Positions 15,181-23,727 of a stretch of DNA of 64,000 bases are shown piece by piece; the first letter of the stretch is position 1; each line of letters starts with the position of its first letter. A program made the translations under genes and the position numbers. The stretch is from positions 22,915 to 86,914 of the forward strand of contig JAZLKZ010000121.1 of assembly GCA_045597845.1 (NCBI GenBank). The letters run 5' to 3'. The notes under the pieces are model-generated. The model searched no databases. It was given only the letters and a program-made list of their open reading frames with translations, and was not told the DNA's origin. The stretch comes from Colimorpha sp045597845. GTDB lineage: Bacteria; Bacteroidota; Bacteroidia; Bacteroidales; P3.

Positions 15181-17258
15181 GATTTGTCAACCCATTGTTT
15201 TTGATAGCACTATGTGCGGTGGCGATTCCCATCCTTGTCCACTTGTTCCATTTCCGTCGTTACAAGAAGGTTTTTTTTAGCAATGTGGCTTTGCTCCGCG
15301 AGATGCAGGAGGAAACCAAGCGTCAATCCAACCTGCGTCGTTTGCTGATTCTGCTGTCGCGTATCTTGGCAGTAGTGTTTCTGGTCATGGCGTTCGCGCA
15401 GCCATATATTCCCAACAAACAGGCGCAAAGAACTTCGAGTTCTGCGTATGTGAGCATCTATATCGACAATTCGTTCAGCATGGGCGGAAATGATTCTTAC
15501 GGCATGTTGTTGGAGCATGGAAAGGATAAGGTTCGCGAAATCGTGGCTGCCTATAAGCCTTCGGACAACTTCCAGTTGATGACCAATGATTTTAATGGAA
15601 GCCAGTTCCGTTGGTTGAACAAAGAGGAATTGTTGGAGGCTGTAGATGAAGTGCAATTGTCGGCTTCGGCGAAGGATTTGTCAGAGGTGTTGCATCGGCA
15701 GTGCGATTTCATTCAGGCCAATTGTGCCGGCAACCGATATGCTTACTTGATCTCTGATTTTCAGAAATCGGCTGTTCATTTCAACGATTTCAGTATAGAC
15801 AGTTCTGTTTCGGTTACTTTCGTGCCACTTCAGGCCGAGGCTGTCGATAATCTTTATATCGACTCTATCGCTTTGAATGCCCCTGCATTTTTCGTGGGCG
15901 GGGATGTGACTCTGGAGGTCTATGTACGCAACACAGGAGAAATCGCCGTCGAAGGCGCTCCAGTACGGTTGTTTGTGGACGACAAGCAACGTGCGATGTC
16001 ATCGGTCGATGTACCCGCCAAAGGCTATGCGACTGTTATGATGCATCTCCCCATCGAAAAGCATGGCGTTCTTCAATGTAGAGTGGAAACGGTTGACTAT
16101 CCAATTACTTTTGACGACCAGTTTTTCTTTTCCATCAATGTTTCGGAACGCATACCGATTCTGGATATATATGGGCAATCTAAGCCCAATCCATTTTTGG
16201 ATAGGCTTTTTTCGGGCGACAGCGCTGTGGAGTATCAAACTGTCTCGATGCAACGGATAGATTTCTCAACTTTGGACGACCATCGCTTTGTCGTGCTCGA
16301 TGCGCTTCCTTCACTTCCCTCGGGATTGGTTCAGACGTTGGTGGATTTCGTTCAAGAGGGTGGTTCGCTATTGGTCGCTCCTCCTGAAAAGTGTGACGTG
16401 AATGCATATAACAATTTGCTGCGCAAGTTGCAGATGCCTTTGTTAGGGAGATGGTCGGGGCAAGCTGCCAAGGCAACGGAGATTAATGTCAATAGCCATC
16501 ACTACCAAAATGTGTTCTCGGGAAGTTTGCAAGATATTGAATATCCCACTGCAAAAGGTCGATACCTGACGGAACGGGGGGAGAGCGTTTCGGAGCCCAT
16601 CATCTCTTTTGCGGACGGTAATTGTTTGGTGAGCGAGACTCAGTGCGGCTTGGGAAAGTGTTTTTTGGTGACTTCTCCTTTGAGCACCCAGTATAATGAT
16701 TTTGTGCAACAGGCGCTTTTCGTCCCCACGTTCTTTAATATGGCTTTGTTCAGTACCTCGGCTGCCAGTTTTTACAAAATGATTGAAAATCAACAGCCTA
16801 TTCCGCTTTCTCGCAACGACTATCAATTGAAAGAAGGAAGCGTGGTGTTGCGTGGACCGAAAACGGATGTAATTCCCGACATCAGAGCGGTAGGAAGTCA
16901 GTGCATGCTCTATCTGCATGGCGAGGTCACCGAGTCGGGCAATTACGACTTGTTGGTGTCGGAATCGAGATCAGAAGGCATTTCTCTCAATTATTCACGC
17001 CAAGAGTCGGAGATGTCTTTTTTCGATGGGTCGGAATTGATTGAGAACTTGAAACAATTCAACATCGACAATTTTGACGTCGTCAAGTCCGGCACAACTC
17101 CGTTGGACCAGTATATAAAGAAAAAAACGGAAGGAACTCCGTTGTATCGCTATTGTGTTGTTTTGGCGTTGCTCTTTTTGTTGGCTGAAATTATTTTGCT
17201 TATCATAAAACCAAAGAACGATTCTTCCCCGTCGGATAAAAGATTTATAGAACAATGA
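15177..17258 (+). CDS. BatA-like membrane protein with VWA domain
   Basis: A 693-residue protein that starts with the double-transmembrane domain typical of Bacteroidetes BatA proteins (residues ~1-75: NPLFLIALCAVAIPILVHLF, then LLILLSRILAVVFLVMAF). A von Willebrand A domain follows with MIDAS-like DNSFSMGG near residue 96. A long beta-rich periplasmic part follows, and a final membrane helix sits near residue 660. In other Bacteroidetes such proteins accompany BatB-E and MoxR ATPases, but none of those are here. Its role is unknown; stress tolerance is the usual suggestion for the family. Confidence 0.85.
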   Translation: MRFVNPLFLIALCAVAIPILVHLFHFRRYKKVFFSNVALLREMQEETKRQSNLRRLLILLSRILAVVFLVMAFAQPYIPNKQAQRTSSSAYVSIYIDNSFSMGGNDSYGMLLEHGKDKVREIVAAYKPSDNFQLMTNDFNGSQFRWLNKEELLEAVDEVQLSASAKDLSEVLHRQCDFIQANCAGNRYAYLISDFQKSAVHFNDFSIDSSVSVTFVPLQAEAVDNLYIDSIALNAPAFFVGGDVTLEVYVRNTGEIAVEGAPVRLFVDDKQRAMSSVDVPAKGYATVMMHLPIEKHGVLQCRVETVDYPITFDDQFFFSINVSERIPILDIYGQSKPNPFLDRLFSGDSAVEYQTVSMQRIDFSTLDDHRFVVLDALPSLPSGLVQTLVDFVQEGGSLLVAPPEKCDVNAYNNLLRKLQMPLLGRWSGQAAKATEINVNSHHYQNVFSGSLQDIEYPTAKGRYLTERGESVSEPIISFADGNCLVSETQCGLGKCFLVTSPLSTQYNDFVQQALFVPTFFNMALFSTSAASFYKMIENQQPIPLSRNDYQLKEGSVVLRGPKTDVIPDIRAVGSQCMLYLHGEVTESGNYDLLVSESRSEGISLNYSRQESEMSFFDGSELIENLKQFNIDNFDVVKSGTTPLDQYIKKKTEGTPLYRYCVVLALLFLLAEIILLIIKPKNDSSPSDKRFIEQ

Positions 17259-17298
17259 TTACATGTATTTTGTATTATTAATTCATAGCAACTAATTC

Positions 17299-18012
17299 AT
17301 GCTGGATATAAGTCATATTTCAAAGAGTTTCGGAGCATTCAAGGCTTTGGATGCCATTGACATTCATGTGCGGAAAGGAGATATTTTCGGCTTGATGGGA
17401 CCCAATGGAGCCGGTAAGACTACACTGATTCGCATCATCAATCGCATTATCGAACCGGATGAAGGCGAAGTGCTGCTCAATGGTGTTAGGATGAAGGATG
17501 AGGATGTGGCGACATTAGGTTATCTGCCGGAAGAAAGGGGTCTATATAAAAAGATGAAGGTGGGCGACCAGGCTGTCTATCTCGCACAATTAAAAGGTCT
17601 TTCGCGACAGGATGCTGAATTGCGTCTGCATGAATGGTTTGCGCGCTTCGAGATTGAACCATGGTGGAATCGCAAAGTCGAAGAACTTTCAAAGGGTATG
17701 CAACAAAAGGTGCAGTTCATCACTACCGTGTTGCACAAACCTCAGCTCATTATTTTCGACGAGCCTTTCAGCGGGTTTGATCCAGTGAATGCCGAGTTGC
17801 TCAAGGATGAAATACTTCGGCTGAATAGCGAAGGTGCTACCATCATCCTTTCGTCGCACAACATGAACTCCATAGAAGAACTGTGCTCCCATGTGGCGTT
17901 GCTCAACCAATCACATGTAGTGTTGAGTGGAAAATTAGATGATATCAAGCAACAATATTCGGGCAAAAGTCTCAGCGAGATTTTTGTTCAAACTGTAAAA
18001 CAAAATAAATAA
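17299..18012 (+). CDS. ABC transporter ATP-binding protein
   Basis: A 237-residue ATPase. Walker A is GPNGAGKTT, the signature is LSKGMQQKV, Walker B is LIIFDEPFSGFD and the switch His is in SSHNM. The DUF4162-like C-terminal tail and the sequence order resemble NatA/YhaQ-type export ATPases. The partner permease starts 4 nt downstream. The pair most likely exports a small hydrophobic compound, sodium or a lipid; the substrate cannot be read from the sequence. Confidence 0.92.
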   Translation: MLDISHISKSFGAFKALDAIDIHVRKGDIFGLMGPNGAGKTTLIRIINRIIEPDEGEVLLNGVRMKDEDVATLGYLPEERGLYKKMKVGDQAVYLAQLKGLSRQDAELRLHEWFARFEIEPWWNRKVEELSKGMQQKVQFITTVLHKPQLIIFDEPFSGFDPVNAELLKDEILRLNSEGATIILSSHNMNSIEELCSHVALLNQSHVVLSGKLDDIKQQYSGKSLSEIFVQTVKQNK

Positions 18013-18016
18013 CACT

Positions 18017-19378
18017 TTGAGAAAGATTTTACTTGTCATAAAGCGGGAGTACCTTACGCGCGTACGGAAGACCTCGTTTTGGGTGCTGACTATTTTGGTC
18101 CCCATTTTGGTGGCGGGACTCTACGCAGTACCTATCATTCTTGCTGCCAAACCCTTGGAACAATCGCATGTGTTGGTAGTTGACGAGACTGATGTCTTTG
18201 TACAGGAGTTCCGTTCGTCCGAATCAATTTCCTATCACGACGCTGGAAGTTTGGAGTACGCAAAAAAACAAATCAAGAACGGTGATAGCGCCGATGTAAT
18301 TGTGTATATTCCAGCGCGCTCGAATACCATACCCAACGATGCTTTTATGTACTATTATTCCGACGAACCTTCGCTGAATGTTCAGTCGGATATTGAAAAC
18401 CAATTGCAACGTATTCTCCGAGACCGAATCCTTCTGGATGTCCACGGCATTTCCCCAGACGACTACAATTTAATTACAAATACGCATATTAAACTGCATA
18501 CCAGCGATATAGAAACCGGTCGGGACGGATTCCTGGAGGTGAAGGTGGTGGTGGGCATCTTGCTGTCTTTGCTTGTCTTCATGGCGGTCTTTATTTTCGG
18601 TTCACAGGTAATGCGCGGCGTAATGGAGGAAAAGGGTAATAGAATTTTGGAAATCATCGTGTGTAGCGTAAAACCGTTCCAATTAATGATGGGCAAGGTT
18701 GTTGGCGTGGGACTTGTAGGCCTGACTCAGTTTCTGCTTTGGGTGTTGCTTTCGAGTGTTGCCATGGTTGGCGTGGGCATTTCCAACTCCGACCTGTTGG
18801 AAGAGGCTGCAGCCCGTCAAGAGATGACTTCGGTGGCTACCAAGGGATCCGAGGCGGTTGCGCAAATGGAAGCACAGCAACAAGCTGCTCCTATCTCAGA
18901 TGCTGTTCAAGGGTTGACGGCGATCAATTTTCCACTGATAGTGGGCATGTTTTTGCTCTATTTCCTTGTCGGATATCTGCTTTATGCCACACTTTTTGCA
19001 GCGGCAGGTTCTTTGGTGGACAGCGAGACGGATTCGCAGCAGTTCACTTTGCCTATCACAGTTCCGCTGTTACTTTCCTTTTTGCTTCTCCCTGCGTTGA
19101 TCAATGAACCGTCGGGAAGTTTGGCGCAATGGCTTTCCATCATCCCGTTTACCTCCCCCGTGGCAATGATGTTCCGCATCCCATTCGGAGTCCCGCTATG
19201 GCAAGTGCTGTTTTCTGTTGCGCTTTTACTCGCCACCTTCCTTTTGTGTGTTTGGCTGGCATCCAAGATTTACCGTTGGGGAATCTTGCACTATGGCAAG
19301 AGAACGACATATAGCGATACATGGAAGGCATTGAGAATGAAAAGACGAAAGAACGATTCGTTTCAAGAAGAAAATTGA
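18017..19378 (+). CDS. ABC-2 type permease (NatB/YhaP-like)
   Basis: A 453-residue permease partner of the preceding ATPase. It opens with the typical RKILLVIKREYLTRVRKTSFW segment and a first membrane helix. A large extracytoplasmic domain follows (residues ~50-180), then five or so helices, including LLSLLVFMAVFIFG and VVGVGLVGLTQFLLWV. The start is TTG 18017: no ATG or GTG is available in frame before the conserved N-terminus, and the stop of the ATPase gene is only 4 nt away. A Gln/Ala-rich loop near residue 275 looks cytoplasmic. Confidence 0.9.
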   Translation: MRKILLVIKREYLTRVRKTSFWVLTILVPILVAGLYAVPIILAAKPLEQSHVLVVDETDVFVQEFRSSESISYHDAGSLEYAKKQIKNGDSADVIVYIPARSNTIPNDAFMYYYSDEPSLNVQSDIENQLQRILRDRILLDVHGISPDDYNLITNTHIKLHTSDIETGRDGFLEVKVVVGILLSLLVFMAVFIFGSQVMRGVMEEKGNRILEIIVCSVKPFQLMMGKVVGVGLVGLTQFLLWVLLSSVAMVGVGISNSDLLEEAAARQEMTSVATKGSEAVAQMEAQQQAAPISDAVQGLTAINFPLIVGMFLLYFLVGYLLYATLFAAAGSLVDSETDSQQFTLPITVPLLLSFLLLPALINEPSGSLAQWLSIIPFTSPVAMMFRIPFGVPLWQVLFSVALLLATFLLCVWLASKIYRWGILHYGKRTTYSDTWKALRMKRRKNDSFQEEN

Positions 19379-19501
19379 AGAATAACGATTTTTTCGGATG
19401 CTAAATAATTTAGTGTGTGTGCGTTGTGGATTTTAACATTAACAATTGTTAAATATTTTTTCTGATTGTGATAAAAATCGTAACTTTACAACCAGAAAGA
19501 A

Positions 19502-21376
19502 ATGAAAGAAAAACGTTGGTTATTAAAGAAAGACTATGAAATAGAGGATGTTGACAGACTTGCAGAATCGTTGGGCGTAGATAGAATAATTGCTACGTTG
19601 TTGGTAGAACGTGGCATAACTACCTTTGAAGAAGCAAAACGTTTCTTCCGTCCGAGTTTAGACCAGCTACATGATCCGTTCCTGATGAAGGATATGGAAC
19701 GTGCGGTAGAGCGTATAAATGAAGCCATTCAGAACAAGGAACGCATCCTTATTTATGGTGATTATGATGTCGATGGAACCTCGGCAGTGGCCTTGGTGTA
19801 CTCCTATTTCCATTCGTTGACGTCAAATATTGATTTTTATATTCCGGATCGTGATACCGAAGGTTATGGTATCTCGTTCAAAGGCATTGATTATGCGCAC
19901 GAAACTGGCGTGAAATTAATCATTGCGCTGGATTGTGGTATTAAGGCTATTGAACAGGTCGATTACGCCAATCAGTACGGCATTGACTGTATTATCGGCG
20001 ACCACCATCTGCCAGGAGAGACTCTTCCTGCTGCGGTAGCTGTACTCGACCCTAAACGAGAAGACTGTCCATATCCATACAAGGAACTCTCGGGCTGCGG
20101 CATTGGTTTCAAGATTATTGAGGCCCATCTGAAGAAAATAACGGGAGTCGGACTTTCCGACAATCCCGATGCGCTCAGTGAGCACCAGCGCCAGGTACAG
20201 GAAGCATTGAAACTACACTTGCTTAAATATCTCGATTTGGTGGTCGTCAGCATCGCTTCCGACATTGTCCCGATTACTGGAGAGAACCGCGTGCTTGCGG
20301 CATTTGGCTTGAAGGTCATCAACACCCATCCGCGCCCAGGCATTGAAGCTCTTTTACGCTATGGGCATATCTCTCCGAGAGTGGCTGCACCTACTTCCGC
20401 CAACTGCACGGCACCTCATGGTACTGATGCTGCGCCCCAGCAAATGGGCGGTTATTTTGAAAAAGAACTCACCATCAGTGATTTGGTGTTTCTGGTGGGT
20501 CCGAGAATCAATGCGGCGGGACGAATTCACGATGCACGCGACTCTGTATGGCTTTTGTTGCTTGAAGACAAGGAGCAAGCCAAGGAAAAGGCAGCGGCCA
20601 TCAACGATTACAACCAAGAACGCAAGGAACTCGACTCCACGGCGACAAAGGATGCTCAAAGCAGAATCGATTCCAGTGAAGTCCTTCGGGAACGCAGGTC
20701 TATAGTGCTTTATGATGAACAATGGCATAAAGGTGTGGTAGGAATTGTGGCTTCAAGATTGGTGGAGGCTTATTACAAGCCAGCCATCGTTTTTACGCGT
20801 TCCGCTGAGGATATGTTGGTGGGTTCGGCACGTTCCATCAAGGAGTTCGATATCCATACCGCTTTGGAACAATGCAGCGATCTTCTGGAACATTTCGGTG
20901 GCCACAAATGTGCCGCAGGAGTGTCGTTGAAACCTGAGAATTACGAGCGTTTTGTGGAACGTTTTGAACAGATAGTTTGTGAGATGATGCCTCCTCAAGC
21001 AGTGATGCCCGAAATCGAGATTGATGCAGAGGTTAGCTTTTCGGAACATATCACTGCCAAGAACTTGCGAATTCTTAAGCAGTTTTCTCCTTTTGGACCA
21101 GGAAATGACATCCCGATTTTCCGCTCCAATAATTTGGTGGACACGGGAATGCCTTCGCCTCGTATCGTTGGACAAAACCATCTGAAGTTTTCGGCCATTC
21201 AATTGGATGCACGTTCTCGCTCCTATCCTGCCATCGCTTTTAAGCAGGCGGAGCATTATGAGAGAATCAAGCATGGCGAATCTTTCGATTTGTGTTATCA
21301 TTTGGAAGAAAACTATTGGAACGGGAAAACGGAAATCCAATTGAATGTGAAGGATATACGTTTCCACGATGCATAA
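19502..21376 (+). CDS. recJ: Single-strand DNA-specific exonuclease RecJ
   Basis: A 624-residue 5'-3' exonuclease used in recombination and mismatch repair. The DHH-family motifs are present: IYGDYDVDGTSA, ALDCGIK, GDHHLPG and the DHHA1-type FGGHKCAAGVSL. The C-terminal OB-like domain begins near residue 480. A short low-complexity insertion (PTSANCTAPHGTDAAPQQ, near residue 310) lies just before the conserved linker and is probably a surface loop. It stands alone, 123 nt after the permease gene. Confidence 0.96.
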   Translation: MKEKRWLLKKDYEIEDVDRLAESLGVDRIIATLLVERGITTFEEAKRFFRPSLDQLHDPFLMKDMERAVERINEAIQNKERILIYGDYDVDGTSAVALVYSYFHSLTSNIDFYIPDRDTEGYGISFKGIDYAHETGVKLIIALDCGIKAIEQVDYANQYGIDCIIGDHHLPGETLPAAVAVLDPKREDCPYPYKELSGCGIGFKIIEAHLKKITGVGLSDNPDALSEHQRQVQEALKLHLLKYLDLVVVSIASDIVPITGENRVLAAFGLKVINTHPRPGIEALLRYGHISPRVAAPTSANCTAPHGTDAAPQQMGGYFEKELTISDLVFLVGPRINAAGRIHDARDSVWLLLLEDKEQAKEKAAAINDYNQERKELDSTATKDAQSRIDSSEVLRERRSIVLYDEQWHKGVVGIVASRLVEAYYKPAIVFTRSAEDMLVGSARSIKEFDIHTALEQCSDLLEHFGGHKCAAGVSLKPENYERFVERFEQIVCEMMPPQAVMPEIEIDAEVSFSEHITAKNLRILKQFSPFGPGNDIPIFRSNNLVDTGMPSPRIVGQNHLKFSAIQLDARSRSYPAIAFKQAEHYERIKHGESFDLCYHLEENYWNGKTEIQLNVKDIRFHDA

Positions 21377-21493
21377 GAAATTAGACGTAAGACGATTGTC
21401 AAAGTGTAGAATGTGGGATTAAGATTGTGGGGCGGATCTCCCAATCACCACTTATTTCTTCAATTCTCGGTTTACTGATTACAATTATCAATT

Positions 21494-23158
21494 ATGGACG
21501 ACAAGAAAATCATATTCTCAATGGTCGGCGTAGGGAAGATCATTCCTCCTTCACGCCAAATCTTAAAAGATATCTACCTTTCCTTCTTCTATGGTGCCAA
21601 GATTGGCATCATTGGTCTCAATGGTTCAGGAAAATCTTCCTTGCTGAAGATTATCGCCGGCGTTGACAAAGACTACCAAGGCGAGGTTGTTTTCTCACCG
21701 GGCTATAGTGTTGGCTATCTGGAACAGGAACCCAAGCTTGATGACAGCAAAACCGTGCGCGAAGTGGTGCAGGAGGCTGTTCAGGAAACCGTGGATTTGC
21801 TGAAGGAATATGAAGAAGTCAACAATGCTTTCGCTGACCCAGATGCCGATATGGAGAAACTCTGCGAACGCCAGGGCGAGTTGACGGAGTTGCTTGACCA
21901 ACACGACGCTTGGACGTTGGACAGCCGCTTGGATCGCGCCATGGATGCACTCCGTTGCCCCGATGACGACCAGTTGGTGAAAAATCTTTCTGGTGGCGAA
22001 CGTCGCCGCGTGGCATTGTGCCGTTTGCTGCTGCAAGAGCCAGATATTCTGTTGCTTGATGAGCCGACCAACCATTTGGACGCAGAGAGTATCGAGTGGC
22101 TGGAACAACATCTGCGTCAATATAAGGGCACTGTTATCGCTGTCACCCACGACCGCTATTTCTTGGACAATGTGGCTGGTTGGATTTTGGAACTTGACCG
22201 CGGCGAGGGTATTCCTTGGCAGGGAAACTATTCTTCATGGCTGGACCAGAAAACGCAACGTTTGGCGATGGAGGAAAAGCAGGAAAGCAAACGTCGCAAG
22301 ACTCTGCAACGCGAGTTGGAGTGGGTGCGAATGGCGCCTAAGGCGCGTCACGCCAAAGGTAAGGCTCGTTTGGCAGCCTACGACAGGATGATGAACGAGG
22401 ACGTGAAAGAGAAGGAGCAGAATCTGGAAATTTTCATTCCCAACGGCCCACGTTTGGGCAACAAGGTCTTGGAAGTGGAAGGTGTCAGCAAGGCGTTTGG
22501 CGACAAACTCTTGTACGAGAACCTGACTTTCTCTTTGCCGCCTGCCGGTATTGTGGGCGTTATCGGACCCAACGGCTGCGGTAAAACCACGTTGTTCCGC
22601 TTGATTATGGGTTTGGAGCAACCCGATACGGGAACTTTCTCCGTAGGCGAAACCGTAAAGATAGGCTATGTGGATCAGCAGCATGTGCAGATTGACCCTG
22701 AAAAGAGTGTCTGGGAGGTCGTCTCGGAAGGAAACGAGCAGATTCAGATGGGTGGAAGATTGATCAATTCCAGAGCCTATATTTCGCGCTTTAATTTCTC
22801 GGGTAACGACCAGAGCAAGAAGGCTGGCGTGCTGTCGGGTGGCGAGCGCAATCGCTTGCATCTTGCATTGACGCTCAAGAGCGAAGCCAATGTCTTGCTC
22901 CTCGATGAACCTACCAACGACATCGATGTCAATACCATGCGTGCGTTGGAGGAAGGTTTGGAGAACTTTGCCGGTTGTGCGGTTGTCATCAGCCACGACC
23001 GCTGGTTTTTGGACAGAATCTGTACGCATATCCTCGCTTTCGAGGGCGATTCTCAAGTCTATTTCTTCGAAGGCAGCTACAGCGAATACGAAGAAAACCG
23101 GCGCAAGCGTTTGGGTGACGACACTCCTCATAGATTGCATTACAAGAAATTGATGTAG
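21494..23158 (+). CDS. ettA: ABC-F protein EttA, translational throttle
   Basis: A 554-residue soluble protein with two ABC ATPase domains and no membrane segment. The first has GLNGSGKSS, LSGGERRRVAL and LLLDEPTNHLD; the second has GPNGCGKTT, LSGGERNRLHL and LLLDEPTNDID. The inter-domain linker is Lys/Arg-rich (residues ~255-320). Length and domain order match EttA, which binds the ribosomal E site and couples initiation to cellular energy. The TTG/ATG-rich upstream region shows no clear promoter. Confidence 0.94.
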   Translation: MDDKKIIFSMVGVGKIIPPSRQILKDIYLSFFYGAKIGIIGLNGSGKSSLLKIIAGVDKDYQGEVVFSPGYSVGYLEQEPKLDDSKTVREVVQEAVQETVDLLKEYEEVNNAFADPDADMEKLCERQGELTELLDQHDAWTLDSRLDRAMDALRCPDDDQLVKNLSGGERRRVALCRLLLQEPDILLLDEPTNHLDAESIEWLEQHLRQYKGTVIAVTHDRYFLDNVAGWILELDRGEGIPWQGNYSSWLDQKTQRLAMEEKQESKRRKTLQRELEWVRMAPKARHAKGKARLAAYDRMMNEDVKEKEQNLEIFIPNGPRLGNKVLEVEGVSKAFGDKLLYENLTFSLPPAGIVGVIGPNGCGKTTLFRLIMGLEQPDTGTFSVGETVKIGYVDQQHVQIDPEKSVWEVVSEGNEQIQMGGRLINSRAYISRFNFSGNDQSKKAGVLSGGERNRLHLALTLKSEANVLLLDEPTNDIDVNTMRALEEGLENFAGCAVVISHDRWFLDRICTHILAFEGDSQVYFFEGSYSEYEENRRKRLGDDTPHRLHYKKLM

Positions 23159-23161
23159 GCT

Positions 23162-23617
23162 ATGCGCTCAACATTCTTTGCATTAGTCGGATGCTTATGG
23201 CTATCTCTTTTGCCTTTGGAAAGTTGGGGCCAGGCACCTCAATGTACCTACGATGAGACAGGACGACTGATTTCATCGAAGCACAACATTTACGACAACA
23301 AGGACAATTTGGCTGTCGCTGTGGTGTATCATTATGGCGAGAAAGGTGTTGTGGAGGAACGGCAGTTGATTTCCTACGATGCGCAGCAGCGTCTCAGCAA
23401 GCGTATGATTTATTCAGCCGATGAGGTGCTGTTGATGGAGGAATCGTTCAAATACGACAAAAGGGGCAATCTTGTCAAGCATGTGCAATACCTCTACGAT
23501 GAAGGGAAACAAAAAGTTGTGGAGGCCCGTCGTTATCGCTACTCCAAGGATGGCAAGGTGTTGCATTGTAGTTATTACCTTGACGGAAAGCTCTATTTTG
23601 AGCAAGACGGAGAATAG
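23162..23617 (+). CDS. Small secreted protein with YD-like repeats
   Basis: A 151-residue protein with a signal peptide (MRSTFFALVGCLWLSLLPLE, cleavage probably after SWGQA). Four or so short units of the form YDxxGRLIxxxxxxYD/YxKRGNLVKHVQYLYD follow, resembling single RHS/YD repeats. It starts 3 nt after the ettA stop, so it is probably co-transcribed. It ends at a strong terminator. No function is known; a periplasmic or surface location is inferred from the signal peptide. Confidence 0.7.
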   Translation: MRSTFFALVGCLWLSLLPLESWGQAPQCTYDETGRLISSKHNIYDNKDNLAVAVVYHYGEKGVVEERQLISYDAQQRLSKRMIYSADEVLLMEESFKYDKRGNLVKHVQYLYDEGKQKVVEARRYRYSKDGKVLHCSYYLDGKLYFEQDGE

Positions 23618-23646
23618 GGTAGGGTTTATTGAATTTGTTGAAATAA

Positions 23647-23685
23647 AGAGAGGCGGGCGCGCATTGCGCGACCGCCTCTCTTTTT
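23647..23685. terminator. Bidirectional terminator
   Basis: AGAGAGGCGG (23647-23656) pairs with CCGCCTCTCT (23672-23681), extended by a GC-rich inner stem with one mismatch, then T's. It separates the small secreted gene (plus) from mutB (minus). Confidence 0.85.
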
Positions 23686-23727
23686 ATGTTGTTGAGGAAT
23701 TGATTCTCAATCAACGATCATTACTGA

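Noticed and set aside
22235..23140. Minus-strand 301-codon frame opposite ettA
   Set aside because: It is a shadow of the ABC-F coding sequence on the plus strand.
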